Source: Nostoc sp. NMS9
Lineage (GTDB): Bacteria > Cyanobacteriota > Cyanobacteriia > Cyanobacteriales > Nostocaceae
Assembly (NCBI RefSeq): GCF_017114995.1
Contig: NZ_JABXKL010000081.1
Span: 1 to 64,000, forward strand
Direction of reading: 5' to 3'
Length of the DNA stretch: 64,000 nt
A model generated the notes under the pieces. It saw only the letters and a list, made by a program, of their open reading frames with translations, searched no databases and had not been told where the DNA came from. The position numbers and the translations under genes are program-made. Below, in pieces: positions 17,402-26,121 of the stretch; within the stretch, counting starts at the first letter, position 1, and the number at the start of each line of letters is the position of its first letter.

Positions 17402-18122
17402 AAACGTAACTGTTAGTTTTGACGGTTTTAAAGCTTTAAACCAGCTTAACTTTAGTATGGATGTGGGTGAATTACGGGTAGTAATTGGCCCGAATGGCGC
17501 GGGAAAGACAACGTTTCTCGATGTGATTACGGGGAAAGTTCAGCCAACGGTTGGGCGAGTTTTATTCAAAGGTAAAAACCTGCGTTCTTTACCTGAATAT
17601 AAAATTGCCCGATTGGGAATTGGGCGCAAGTTTCAAACACCCAGAATTTACTTAAATTTAACACCTCGTGAAAATCTAGAAATTACTAGTAACAAGAATA
17701 AAAATGTCTTTTCTACTTTGTTTGAAGGTTCTAATAGTGTTGAAAAGAATAATATTAAAGGATTATTAGAAACCATTGGTTTAACGCCGAAAGCAGATAT
17801 CAGAGCAGCTTTACTTTCCCACGGAGAAAAGCAACGTTTAGAAATTGGGATGTTAGTAGCACAGTCCCCTGACTTATTACTCGTTGATGAACCTGTTGCT
17901 GGTTTAACAGATGAAGAAACATACAACATCGGCGAACTACTTTTAGCACTAGCGCAGAGTCATTCAATTTTAGTAATTGAACATGATATGGAATTTGTGC
18001 GTCAAATTGCCAAGAAAGTAACAGTGTTACATGAAGGTTCGGTGCTGTGCGAAGGAAATTTTGAAGAAGTGCAAAATGACTCTCGTGTAATTGAAGTGTA
18101 TTTGGGAAAACAGGAAGAATGA
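17376..18122 (+). CDS. urtD: Urea ABC transporter, ATP-binding protein UrtD
   Basis: 248 residues. Walker A GPNGAGKTT (about 38-46), Q-loop RKFQTPRIY (about 87-95), signature LSHGEKQRLEIG (about 146-157), Walker B LLLVDEP (about 167-173) and switch His in VIEHDMEF. It is of the LivG type. The start at ATG 17376 is chosen because the family begins near ETENVTVSFDGFKAL; an upstream in-frame ATG at 17334 is deep inside urtC. The second ATPase, urtE, does not follow. Confidence 0.95.
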   Translation: MNAKILETENVTVSFDGFKALNQLNFSMDVGELRVVIGPNGAGKTTFLDVITGKVQPTVGRVLFKGKNLRSLPEYKIARLGIGRKFQTPRIYLNLTPRENLEITSNKNKNVFSTLFEGSNSVEKNNIKGLLETIGLTPKADIRAALLSHGEKQRLEIGMLVAQSPDLLLVDEPVAGLTDEETYNIGELLLALAQSHSILVIEHDMEFVRQIAKKVTVLHEGSVLCEGNFEEVQNDSRVIEVYLGKQEE

Positions 18123-18630
18123 AAAACTCAATTGCCCTTTCTATGCCAATACGGTTCAGTTAAGGCTGAAAGTCAGGTAAATTAAGGATTATTCCCAAGC
18201 CTGGAAATTGACTGTGGTACATCTCAAAGATTTTTCACTGTTGTCTCCAACGATACAAAGAGTCACACTCCACAAGGCGTAGAGTAAATCACGTCTGGAT
18301 ATCAAATATTTGCCAATTTGCACTTTTTTGATAACTGGTTACTTGATATTAATGTTGATACCTTTAGGCAAAAGTTTAGGCAGTGATTATACTAGTTTTT
18401 CTCCCTTTTATCTCTAAAAAGATGTTTGAAAAGTTTTTAGTGATATAGTTAGATACTTTTAAAGCCTCCTTAAAAAGAAGGGCTTAGACTTTCATTCTCT
18501 GCTTGAAAAACTGCGATATATATACATCTCCATGCTCGGCAAAAGATATCATTACCGCCTTATTCCCCCTAAAAAAGGGGGAATTCAAGAGACGGCCTCT
18601 CGTAGAGAAGAAAGCTAACAGAACTCAGGT
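18123..18630. other. Gene-free stretch where urtE would be expected
   Basis: 508 bases between urtD and the convergent TauD-like gene. I looked for Walker A, signature or Walker B remnants of urtE and found none. It holds an A/T-rich tract and a CCCCCTAAAAAAGGGGG dyad near 18567-18583 that may terminate transcription. Confidence 0.6.
18567..18583. terminator. CCCCCT-A5-AGGGGG hairpin
   Basis: A short perfect dyad (CCCCCT/AGGGGG around an A loop) lies between the convergent urt operon and the TauD-like gene. Confidence 0.45.
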
Positions 18631-19593
18631 TTACGAAAGCACTGGTTGTGGTTCCTTAGACTCAGCTTTCTGCTTAAAGACAGTTGGTACTTCTGCGTTG
18701 AACACCTCACCTTGAACCACTTGGGAGCGGAAACCATCAACTCCAACTGGAACATCACCAGTAATGGTGGTGCGATATAAGAGACGCTCAACATCCAAAT
18801 GATCTAAATCTTGAGGAGCTAAATGTACAGTGGCCCGGTTATCCCAGAACGCGATATCACCATTGTTCCAACGGAAACGGGTGGTGTAGGCAGGTTTGGT
18901 GATTTGCTTGAAGAACAACTCAAGTAACAGCTTGCTCTCTTGTGGTGACACGTCAATAATGTGCGAGGTGAAGCCAGGGTTAACGAACAACGCACGTTCG
19001 CCAGTCTCAGGATGAACCCTTACTACTGGGTGGATTGAGACTAGTGGATTAACAGCAATGCGCTCGTCGAATTTGCCGTTGCGGGGCTGATACCCGCCCC
19101 CATTAAAGCGATGTTCAGCTTTCAATGTGTCTGCTAGCGCCCGTAGGGGTGCTGACAGTCCCTCATAAGCCGCAACTAGATTGCTCCACTGAGTGTCACC
19201 ACCGAAGCTGGGGACATTAACCGCGCGTAAAATTGACCCTGCTGGTGGGTTAATAGCTGCCGTTACATCTGTATGCCAAGGACCACCAGTGCGAAAACCG
19301 TACTGCTTCTCATAGAGCTTACGATCTACGGGTTTAATCTGTGGGAATCCCGGGACTGGTTCAGGCTCTCCGAGTGGATGCGCGAAAGTTACTTCACCGA
19401 AACGAGATGTGAACTCAACCTGGGCAGCATGATCGATGTTCTGACCACGAAAGAACACAACTTTCCATTTCAATAACGCTTTACGGATTTCTTGGACTTG
19501 CTCGTCAGAAAGAGGACGGGAAAGGTCTACGCTACCAATTTCGGCACCGATGAAACCAGCAACTTGTTTAACTTCTATATGTTTGTAGCCCAT
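18631..19593 (-). CDS. TauD/TfdA-family (AtsK-like) 2-oxoglutarate-dependent dioxygenase
   Basis: 320 residues from ATG 19593, which has a good ribosome site (GGAGA); a longer frame to 19662 lacks one. Iron ligands His107 and Asp109 (GGPWHTDVTAA) and His257 (RATVHLAPQ), 2-oxoglutarate-binding Arg274 (LLYRTT). SILRAVNVPSFGGDTQWSNLVAAYEGLS is closer to alkylsulfatase AtsK than to TauD. These enzymes hydroxylate the carbon next to sulfonate or sulfate ester, releasing sulfite or sulfate. It opens the sulfur island and has a candidate sulfur operator about 120 bases upstream. Confidence 0.92.
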   Translation of the reverse strand: MGYKHIEVKQVAGFIGAEIGSVDLSRPLSDEQVQEIRKALLKWKVVFFRGQNIDHAAQVEFTSRFGEVTFAHPLGEPEPVPGFPQIKPVDRKLYEKQYGFRTGGPWHTDVTAAINPPAGSILRAVNVPSFGGDTQWSNLVAAYEGLSAPLRALADTLKAEHRFNGGGYQPRNGKFDERIAVNPLVSIHPVVRVHPETGERALFVNPGFTSHIIDVSPQESKLLLELFFKQITKPAYTTRFRWNNGDIAFWDNRATVHLAPQDLDHLDVERLLYRTTITGDVPVGVDGFRSQVVQGEVFNAEVPTVFKQKAESKEPQPVLS

Positions 19594-20148
19594 GTGGATT
19601 CTCCAGAGTTTAATCTGTAGGGTGGTGTTCACACTCGCCTGTTTTCTTTGGAATTTTGCCAATAATCTGATAGCAATATTCCTGTGCTGGGAGTAGAACT
19701 GAGAGTATCATACATTATTCCGATAGATTTGCCGTAGTATGTATTGCTATTTAAGAATTTCCTGTGTTTTTGCAGCTAGGATCTTCGGAATTGAGACACT
19801 GATGCCCTTCTCTACGAGAGGCTGCGCCAACGACTTGGTGCTGTTGCGCTTTAGCGGTACAAGTCGCAAGACCCGCTGTTAGCACCTGCTTCACCTGTTG
19901 CCCGTTAAGAGTTCCCTTTTAAGAACGAATGAGAATGAGGGTTTAGTCTGTAATTTTGGGACTGGCAATCATTACCAGTTGCGTAGGCGCAGCCCTCGCT
20001 GGGATTCTCCCTCGCCTTCAAATACTTCTCACGAGCAATTACTTCTATTTATCGTTTTTTAAAAAAAGAATATTTGCTTCTATTGGCGGGAAAGCTTAAT
20101 TTTAGAGTATCAAGCCAAACACATACTGATTAACTAAACAGGTCTAGT
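19594..20148. other. Gene-free stretch: promoter region plus repeats
   Basis: Contains the candidate operator at 19711-19744 and dispersed repeats (CTCTACGAGAGGCTGCGCC near 19809-19827; GCGTAGGCGCAGCCCTCGCT at 19981-20000). No gene seen. Confidence 0.65.
19711..19744 (-). promoter_or_regulatory. Candidate sulfur-regulon operator (TauD-like gene)
   Basis: On the minus strand ATACTACGGCAAATCTATCG is followed by GAATAATGTAT, aligned to the shared motif ACTACGGTAAATCTATCGG. Outer arms ACATAC/GTATG add a further dyad. It is about 122 bases upstream of the TauD-like start. Confidence 0.55.
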
Positions 20149-20373
20149 ATGAATACAAGCAAAAAAATATTGTCAAATAGCGTTGATGTACAAGCACTTC
20201 AAAACACTCAAGTCGCACAGAAAGCTTCAGACGCATCGATAGAGCAATTAACGCGCGGACAACAGCTTGCTGATAAATTAGCAAACCATGTAGGCTCTTG
20301 GAAATTTCTGATTTGCCAAAGCACCATTTTGGCGGCCAAGGACGCAAAGGGAAGAAAGAAGAAAGAAATATAG
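20149..20373 (+). pseudogene. Truncated DUF1003-like membrane protein gene
   Basis: The first about 60 residues (ASIEQLTRGQQLADKLANHVGSWKFLICQSTILAA) match the start of DUF1003 proteins just before and into the first membrane helix. Then the frame runs into the dispersed A/G-rich repeat (GCGGCCAAGGACGCAAAGGG at 20333) and ends with KDAKGRKKKEI. The two membrane segments and the C-terminal part are missing, so this looks cut by repeat insertion or deletion. Confidence 0.65.
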
Positions 20374-20434
20374 AATTTTCACAAATGATTTAGATTGCTA
20401 TAGGATGTATCGGCAAAATCGATAAGGTGAAAGA

Positions 20435-21250
20435 TCATCCTTGCTGTAGTGGGTCAACGGCAGCAGGTTGGAGATGGCTTAAATCAAACTGAGCGATTTG
20501 TTCAACCAACTCACTGAGACGACCTACAATATGTTTAAGAATTTGTTCACCTTTTTGAGCAGTGGCAATGGTTGCGTCGCCCCAAGCACCAGTTTCACAG
20601 ATATCCTGGCTCAGCCAGCCGAAGTTTGCTGGGCCGAATGGACTCAAAAGCGAATCTTTTGACTCTAAGACAAAGGGTTTCAGTTTTGCTTGCTTCATCT
20701 GATCCCGCCTGACCAAATCCGGTTCGAGATGCAGCATTAGTGATGTTTCGATAGCACCTGCGTGCAAACCAAGACTCATCTCGTAGTCATTGAAAATACT
20801 TTTAGGAACGCCAAGGGCAAACCAACTTGTTGCAATTGCCAGCATACTATAGCGGCGGCGTAGTGCTAGAATTGCTTCGCTAATGACGGATTGATTGCCG
20901 CCATGAGAGTTTAGAATTAAGAGCCGCCGGATACCAACTGCTGTGAGGCTTGCCGTAAGTTGTTTTAAAATTTCCAAGAGTATATCAGGAGAAAGCGCCA
21001 AAGAGCCGGGAAAATCCAGATGTTCCAGGCTTTGACCAATAGTCTGCGTTGGGAGAACTAGTACATTAGCTGAATCAGTGCCCTCGGTCAAGAAGCACTC
21101 GATTATTCCGTTGACGATACGTGTATCAGTCCAAACTGGCAAATGTGGCCCATGCTGTTCAATCGCGCCTATCGGCAGGATAACTATATTGCTACTATCG
21201 AGATTTCGGAAATCAACCGTTGTGAGTTCATGCCAGTAACACTTTGACAT
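20435..21250 (-). CDS. Creatininase-family amidohydrolase
   Basis: 271 residues, a normal length. Metal-binding motifs are visible: ILPIGAIEQHGPHLPVWTDT (Glu, His, Asp), LLILNSHGGNQS (His) and the Glu in HAGAIETSLMLHLEPDLV. Family members include creatininase, the mycofactocin peptidase MftE and FAPy deformylase-like enzymes; the substrate here is unknown. A weak operator-like sequence (ATACGGTAGAG) lies just upstream at 21269. Confidence 0.9.
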   Translation of the reverse strand: MSKCYWHELTTVDFRNLDSSNIVILPIGAIEQHGPHLPVWTDTRIVNGIIECFLTEGTDSANVLVLPTQTIGQSLEHLDFPGSLALSPDILLEILKQLTASLTAVGIRRLLILNSHGGNQSVISEAILALRRRYSMLAIATSWFALGVPKSIFNDYEMSLGLHAGAIETSLMLHLEPDLVRRDQMKQAKLKPFVLESKDSLLSPFGPANFGWLSQDICETGAWGDATIATAQKGEQILKHIVGRLSELVEQIAQFDLSHLQPAAVDPLQQG

Positions 21251-21342
21251 TGTTTAGAAGGGTATTTGAAATAATACGGTAGAGTCTACTAAAGTTAAAA
21301 CGGCTGCAAATGCAGTAGAAACAGAAATTGTAGAATTGATTG

Positions 21343-21894
21343 CTACAGAAATACTAAAACTTTCTCAAAAACAATTGCATCAACCCACACATCTGAGTTG
21401 TAAATTAGTTCTCCCACTTGTTGATATCCTCGACTTTTATAGAAAGACAAGAGCTTTAGGTGTGTCTTCACTCCATCCAACCGTACAGCAGAGTAACCGC
21501 ACTCAATGGTAAGCTTCTCAATAGCTTGCATACACCATGTTCCTATACCTTTGCCTTGCCAAGATGGAAGTATTGCTAGTTTATGTACATACACTGCCGG
21601 AACATCTGATATCTGCCAAAGAATGTTTCCATACTTGATGTAGCTCAATGGAACTGTTGTCATCATCTCAAGTGTGAAAGTGCCCACTAGGTTCTCGCCG
21701 ACTGTAACGGCGTAAACATCCTGCTCCATAGCATCGTGGAGCATTTGCTCAAGCGGATAATTTGGCGCCATCCAGTGACTCAAACCGAAGCGGTTTTTCA
21801 TATCAAGACCGCAAGCCACCAAGATTTTGTGAAGGGATGGAACCTCAGATATGCTGGCGTGTTGGAGACAGAGTTGTTTGCTATCGCTAACCAT
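21343..21894 (-). CDS. GNAT-family N-acetyltransferase
   Basis: 183 residues from ATG 21894, chosen for the ribosome site GAGGAAC 5 bases upstream. The acetyl-CoA binding motif A is LAILPSWQGKGIGTWCMQAIEKL (about residues 107-129), preceded by a beta bulge strand and followed by VRLDGVKTHLKLLSFYKSRGYQQVGE. Substrate unknown. Confidence 0.88.
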   Translation of the reverse strand: MVSDSKQLCLQHASISEVPSLHKILVACGLDMKNRFGLSHWMAPNYPLEQMLHDAMEQDVYAVTVGENLVGTFTLEMMTTVPLSYIKYGNILWQISDVPAVYVHKLAILPSWQGKGIGTWCMQAIEKLTIECGYSAVRLDGVKTHLKLLSFYKSRGYQQVGELIYNSDVWVDAIVFEKVLVFL

Positions 21895-22339
21895 AAACAG
21901 TTCCTCTAAAGACACATATTGCCTTACATAAAGTGGCTGCCCAGGCGTTCGGCATCAGATTTCCCCATGCTCCCTAGTAGTTTTTTCTACTTAAATCGCC
22001 AGTCACATGAGGAGGTTGATGGTTTTAGCTAATCTTTTAGCCATCAACAATATTAAATATATCCTTCTTCCGTCACTTTGGAGGTTTATATTTTGATAGC
22101 AACATTTTGACTGCGTTCGCAAAGTGTGCGCCAAAGGCGCTCTCGCTCGTTTGACTTCATGCTATCTTTGCTATTTTCGACTTCCTCTTAACCGCGATAC
22201 CTTCTCTGCGAGACGCTACGCGAACGGTGAGCTTCGCTAACGCATCCACATTGCCATCAACACTTTTTGTGACAAATATTACTTACAAATCTCTTCAGTA
22301 TTTTCTCATGAATGATTCCGGATTGCTATAATTTCATGA
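21895..22339. other. Gene-free stretch with dispersed palindromic repeats
   Basis: It contains several repeat fragments (GTGCGCCAAAGGCGC near 22128; TTCTCTGCGAGACGCTACGC near 22203; GAGCTTCGCTAACGCATCC near 22230). No gene seen. Confidence 0.65.
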
Positions 22340-22609
22340 TTATGCTGGTGGGTCATTACTATTTAAGAGTTGTTTTTTACTGCACTTCAGTTGTTTCCAA
22401 AGTAATTTAATCTGTTTGTAAGCCTCATTAGCCGAGAGCTTCCCATTGGTTTCTAAACTAGTGATAATGCCTACTTTTTCAGCAAATTCTTGTAAATTTG
22501 CATTAAACACTAAGTTTTCTGGCTTAACCTGACCATAGTAACGACTACGAGGGGAAATAAATTTGTCTTTGTCTTGTTGATTAAGCTGTTGCATAATTCT
22601 AGTTCCCAT
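22340..22609 (-). CDS. Conserved cyanobacterial protein (DUF7219-type)
   Basis: 89 residues from ATG 22609: DKDKFISPRSRYYGQVKPENLVFNANLQEFAEKVGIITSLETNGKLSANEAYKQIKLLWKQLKCSKK. I recognise this as a small helical family found only in cyanobacteria, with the invariant SRYYG and NANLQEFA motifs. Function unknown. Upstream in-frame starts (22627, TTG 22651) are possible. It lies directly downstream of sbpA (129-base gap after that gene's end), so it may share its regulation. Confidence 0.8.
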   Translation of the reverse strand: MGTRIMQQLNQQDKDKFISPRSRYYGQVKPENLVFNANLQEFAEKVGIITSLETNGKLSANEAYKQIKLLWKQLKCSKKQLLNSNDPPA

Positions 22610-22780
22610 TATTAATTTTCTCTTCATGATAGTCAATCTAGTTAAACTCAAGCTCTTTAAATAGTAGTTTTTGCTTGAATATTTATTTAAGATTTTAGAC
22701 CATAAGCTTTTCTCTAATATGCCTTATGGTCTACATTTCTAATCATCTATGTTGTAAAAATTCTGAAAATTTTTACCCAT

Positions 22781-23920
22781 TTACTTTAAAGAATTCTGAG
22801 CTTGGATTTGATCAAAAATAGCACCTTCATTAAAAAATTGCTGCTGAATCTTGTTCCATCCTCCTAAATCTTCTGCTTTGAACAGAGTTTTAACTTTAGG
22901 AAAATTGCTACCCAGTTCTTTTGCAATCGTATTATTCACAGGGCGAAATCCTATTTTGGCAAATTCTCGTTGTACCTCTGGTGTATACAGATATTGCACA
23001 AATGCTTCTGCAACTTTCCGAGTCCCATGTTGCTCGACGTTCTTATCTACCACAGCAATTGGATTATCAATAGATATATTCACATCAGGGACAACATATG
23101 AGAACTTTTCGCCTTTTTGTTTTGATAAAATCATTTCATTTTCATAGTTGAGTAAAGCATCCCCTTGACCTTGTTTAAAGAACAATTCGCTGGCATTACG
23201 AGCAGTCTTGGGCAGCACAAGTACATTTTTATAAACTTTGGAAGTAAAATCTAATGCTTGCTTCTCATCCTGACCAGTTTTTGTTACGTAACCCCATAAA
23301 CTCAGGAAGTTCCATCGCGCACCGCCAGATGTTTTTGGGTTAGCTGTCAGTACGCTCACTCCTGGTCTTGTCAAATCTGTCCATGTTTTAATATTTTTGG
23401 GATTCCCCTCACGAGTAGCGATCGCACCTACGGATTGGGTCACAATTGCATTATTTGGTGCTTCTTTTTCCCAACCCGGTTGAATAAAACCTGTCTGAAC
23501 CAGTTTGTCAACGTCAAGGGCCAGTGACAGGTGTACCACATCAGCCTCTAAACCATCAATCACATTCAGGGTTTGAGAACCAGACCCATCATAACTTTCA
23601 GTAAACTTCAGATTTTGGTTATGCTCTTTTTTCCATTTTTCTACAAATTGTGGAATAATTTGCTCGTATGCAGCCTTTGTAACTGAATAAGAAACAAACG
23701 TTAGGTTTACATCACGACCTAAATTGGCAATAGTATTACCAGTTTTATCAACATTAGCCGAAGAACAAGCACTCATCACTATACTTAAGCTTACTCCCGC
23801 CAAAAATAGGGATAGAAACCCCCAGCTTCTTATAGCTTGCCAAGCTTTAACAGTACGAGTCTGAACTTGTTTAGTGATATATCTGTTTAACTTCCAAGTA
23901 GGCTGCCGCTTGTTTCTCAA
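22781..23920 (-). CDS. sbpA: Sulfate ABC transporter, periplasmic sulfate-binding protein
   Basis: 379 residues. A long basic leader and a hydrophobic segment end at a lipobox-like MSAC (residues 49-52). The mature protein starts VNLTFVSYSVTKAAYEQIIPQF and has the sulfate-binding loop YDGSGSQTLNVIDGLEADVVHLSLALDVDKL and TANPKTSGGARWNFLSLWGY. These are hallmarks of Sbp/CysP. No cysT/cysW/cysA follow, so this is an extra binding protein using a transporter encoded elsewhere. A candidate sulfur operator lies 25 bases upstream of the start. Confidence 0.95.
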   Translation of the reverse strand: MRNKRQPTWKLNRYITKQVQTRTVKAWQAIRSWGFLSLFLAGVSLSIVMSACSSANVDKTGNTIANLGRDVNLTFVSYSVTKAAYEQIIPQFVEKWKKEHNQNLKFTESYDGSGSQTLNVIDGLEADVVHLSLALDVDKLVQTGFIQPGWEKEAPNNAIVTQSVGAIATREGNPKNIKTWTDLTRPGVSVLTANPKTSGGARWNFLSLWGYVTKTGQDEKQALDFTSKVYKNVLVLPKTARNASELFFKQGQGDALLNYENEMILSKQKGEKFSYVVPDVNISIDNPIAVVDKNVEQHGTRKVAEAFVQYLYTPEVQREFAKIGFRPVNNTIAKELGSNFPKVKTLFKAEDLGGWNKIQQQFFNEGAIFDQIQAQNSLK

Positions 23921-24199
23921 AATTTCCCTCCTCTATTAAATTCGGTAAGCCGAGAGATTTACTGTAGTTTAGAGGTATTATAAGATAGTTGACATTCATT
24001 GCATAACCTTTAGTTAACCTAAATTTAAACAAGTTGTATATTGATTACGCATACAAAGAGGCTTAACGTTGCTAAAACAAACAAGAGCTTTAGTGTTCGC
24101 ACTTCTTTAGGGCTGCGGCAGCAAAGGATGATTGTTAACGTTCTGACTTTTAAATCTTCTGCAAAATGTTTAAGCTGTCCCGTATAGCGAAATAAATAT
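23921..24199. other. Divergent intergenic region of sbpA and HAD gene
   Basis: Holds the candidate operator at 23941-23972 and otherwise A/T-rich sequence. No gene seen. Confidence 0.6.
23941..23972 (-). promoter_or_regulatory. Candidate sulfur-regulon operator (sbpA)
   Basis: On the minus strand AAACTACAGTAAATCTCTCG is followed by GCTTACCGAA. It has the complete GTAA-N10-TTAC dyad (23945-23962 on the plus strand) and the CTAC flank. This is the best-preserved symmetric copy with the one at 31641. Confidence 0.6.
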
Positions 24200-24892
24200 A
24201 TGATTAGAGCCGTATTTTTTGACCTTGACGATACGCTCATAGATCACGATGCAGCAATTAGGGATGCCGCAGGTGCATTGTTTGATAAGGTCATACCCGA
24301 TGCTAAATATGAGTTAAATGTATTTCAAGAACAATGGATATCCTTAACCCGACAATGGTACAAAAAGTTCTTTGCAAAACAAGTCACATTTCAGGAATCG
24401 GGCAGAGGCAGACTGCGAGAAGCATTCTCGAAATACGGTTATCAATTTTCAGATGTGGATGCTGATGCGTTGCTCGCGGAGTATTGGAAACATTACGTGA
24501 GTATGTGCCAATTATTCAATGATGTCCATGAGTGTTTTGCACAGTTACAGAAATACAAGATTGGGGTAGTAACAAACGGTCAGGAGGCGCAGCAAGTTGA
24601 AATACTTAGACGATGCGGTATTCTGCCTGTTCTGGATGTCGTTGTTACCTCAGAAGTGGCGGGATTTGCCAAGCCTGCGCCCCAGATTTTCCAGTATGCT
24701 TGTGCCAAACTGGGAGTACAACAAACACAGAGCGTCTATGTTGGAGATAACCTTGAACTAGACGCGTTAGCGGCCAGAGATGCCGGATTAATAGGAGTTT
24801 GGCTTAATCGTCTTCACGGGGATTTGCAGGCATCTCCTCGGATTATAAAACGAATTAATCGGCTGACTGAACTATCAGAGTTAATGTTATAG
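24200..24892 (+). CDS. HAD-superfamily hydrolase (subfamily IA)
   Basis: 230 residues. Motif I FFDLDDTLIDHD (nucleophile Asp), motif II VVTNGQEAQQ, motif III Lys in GFAKPAPQIF and motif IV VYVGDNLELDALAARDAG are all present. Such enzymes dephosphorylate small metabolites (YjjG/N-acylneuraminate-9-phosphatase type). Transcribed away from sbpA; the substrate is unknown. Confidence 0.9.
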   Translation: MIRAVFFDLDDTLIDHDAAIRDAAGALFDKVIPDAKYELNVFQEQWISLTRQWYKKFFAKQVTFQESGRGRLREAFSKYGYQFSDVDADALLAEYWKHYVSMCQLFNDVHECFAQLQKYKIGVVTNGQEAQQVEILRRCGILPVLDVVVTSEVAGFAKPAPQIFQYACAKLGVQQTQSVYVGDNLELDALAARDAGLIGVWLNRLHGDLQASPRIIKRINRLTELSELML

Positions 24893-25078
24893 AAGCAGGC
24901 ATCAAGCCCAAACTAAACTGTATTGTTGATTTTTACCAAACATTACCGAATTTTGTTCATGAGTCGGAACTCTCCTTACAAGAAGGATAATTCGATATTT
25001 GAACACCAATTAGCACATCATTTTTATTCCAAAGTTCTGATTTATTTGCAAAGAAGAATTGACAGTTATACCAATTTT

Positions 25079-25720
25079 TTAATGCTGTGATAGTAAAGAA
25101 GGTAGTTGATACATGGAATAGAAGACTCGTGCTCCATAGTCTTCAAGAGAAGTAGCCTCACTCGGATTGGTGTAACCCAAGACTTTCATACCAGCGGCAA
25201 CACCTGCACGCACACCCAAAACGCTGTCTTCTACAACGGTGCAATATGGAGCTTGAACTCCCATATTTTTAGCTGCATGTAAAAATAAGTCAGGTGCTGG
25301 CTTCCAACTGCCAATTTCATAGGAGCTAAAGATACGTCCTTCAAATCGAGGTAGCAGATTAGTGACACGCAGCGCTAACTTAATTTTTTCGGGTGGGCCA
25401 CTGGAAGCAACACAGACAGGTAAATTGATTTTGTCAAGAGATGCCTCTATTCCTTCCACACTCAGCAGTTCACGCTCGAATGCCTCGGCAGTACGCTCAC
25501 GAAGCTGAGTTACAAAATCTAGCGGCATCATTCTTCCAAGCCTTTGCTCAATGACAGCAACACAATCAGCCATTTTACAACCCTTGAATAATGAAATAGC
25601 TTCTTTAAGTTTCAGTGTTAGTCCTAACTCTGCGAGAAATTGGACAAGAACATGATTGCTCAATGTCTCGCTGTTTACCAACACTCCATCACAGTCAAAA
25701 ATAACCAGTTCTGTTAGCAC
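25079..25720 (-). CDS. HAD-superfamily hydrolase, beta-phosphoglucomutase-like
   Basis: 213 residues, GTG start. Motif I FDCDGVLVNSETLSNHVL with the helical cap of the phosphoglucomutase/phosphatase subgroup, motif II VASSGPPEKI, motif III SYEIGSWKPAPDLF, motif IV VEDSVLGVRAGVAAGM. Could be a sugar-phosphate phosphatase or mutase. A half-conserved operator-like site sits about 90 bases upstream. Confidence 0.9.
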   Translation of the reverse strand: MLTELVIFDCDGVLVNSETLSNHVLVQFLAELGLTLKLKEAISLFKGCKMADCVAVIEQRLGRMMPLDFVTQLRERTAEAFERELLSVEGIEASLDKINLPVCVASSGPPEKIKLALRVTNLLPRFEGRIFSSYEIGSWKPAPDLFLHAAKNMGVQAPYCTVVEDSVLGVRAGVAAGMKVLGYTNPSEATSLEDYGARVFYSMYQLPSLLSQH

Positions 25721-25806
25721 TCGTATTCAAGTTCAAGATTAATTGGAGAATTCATAAGCTATACCCATCAAGATTGTTAGAATCAAACTTATTATTGCAT
25801 ATTACA

Positions 25807-25830
25807 GCAACTATAGCAGTTTACCGTAGA
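25807..25830 (-). promoter_or_regulatory. Weaker copy of the candidate sulfur operator
   Basis: The minus strand reads ATCTACGGTAAACTGCTATA then GTTGC: the CTACGGTAAA half is perfect and the opposite half is TTGC instead of TTAC. It is about 90 bases upstream of the HAD gene at 25720. Confidence 0.35.
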
Positions 25831-25956
25831 TTAAGGTATAATTTTCCTTTCAATCAGTGTCCCCAATTAATTTATGACCACTGTCTATGTTTGTGATTTA
25901 CGTTTAATGTGAATTAAGTGTTGGAACCTTTGTAATTGCGTTGATAATTCCAAAAT

Positions 25957-26100
25957 TATGATTTTGGACAATCTCAAAACCCTTACGGTACAAGAGGCGT
26001 TTTTAATTCACATCAGGCGTGATTTAGCCGATACATTGCTTGGAGATAATGTAATACTTTCTTCCTTCAGCAAGAAAGTCCTTCATGAACTCTTGCATTA
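25957..26100 (+). CDS. Possible 47-residue ORF
   Basis: An ATG frame reads MILDNLKTLTVQEAFLIHIR... and ends LHELLH before the methyltransferase gene. It has no ribosome site, no recognisable family, and overlaps the 26-bp repeat. May be a fragment or chance. Confidence 0.2.
26001..26026 (+). repeat. 26-bp direct repeat, copy 1
   Basis: TTTTAATTCACATCAGGCGT followed by GATTTA; matches 27414-27439 at 24 of 26 positions. The pair brackets the methyltransferase and RNA-ligase-like genes. Confidence 0.75.
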
Positions 26101-26121
26101 AGGACTACAGTTTATCAGATC

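Larger units (their letters stand above)
25721..26121. other. Intergenic region with operator-like site and repeat
   Basis: Contains an operator-like site (25807-25830), one copy of a 26-bp repeat (26001-26026), a dyad (AGTCCTT...AAGGACT near 26078-26107) and a possible 47-codon ORF at 25957. Confidence 0.6.

Noticed and set aside
18503..18715. 70-codon ORF possibly related to urtE
   Set aside because: No ATPase motif; the second half overlaps the TauD-like gene in antisense.
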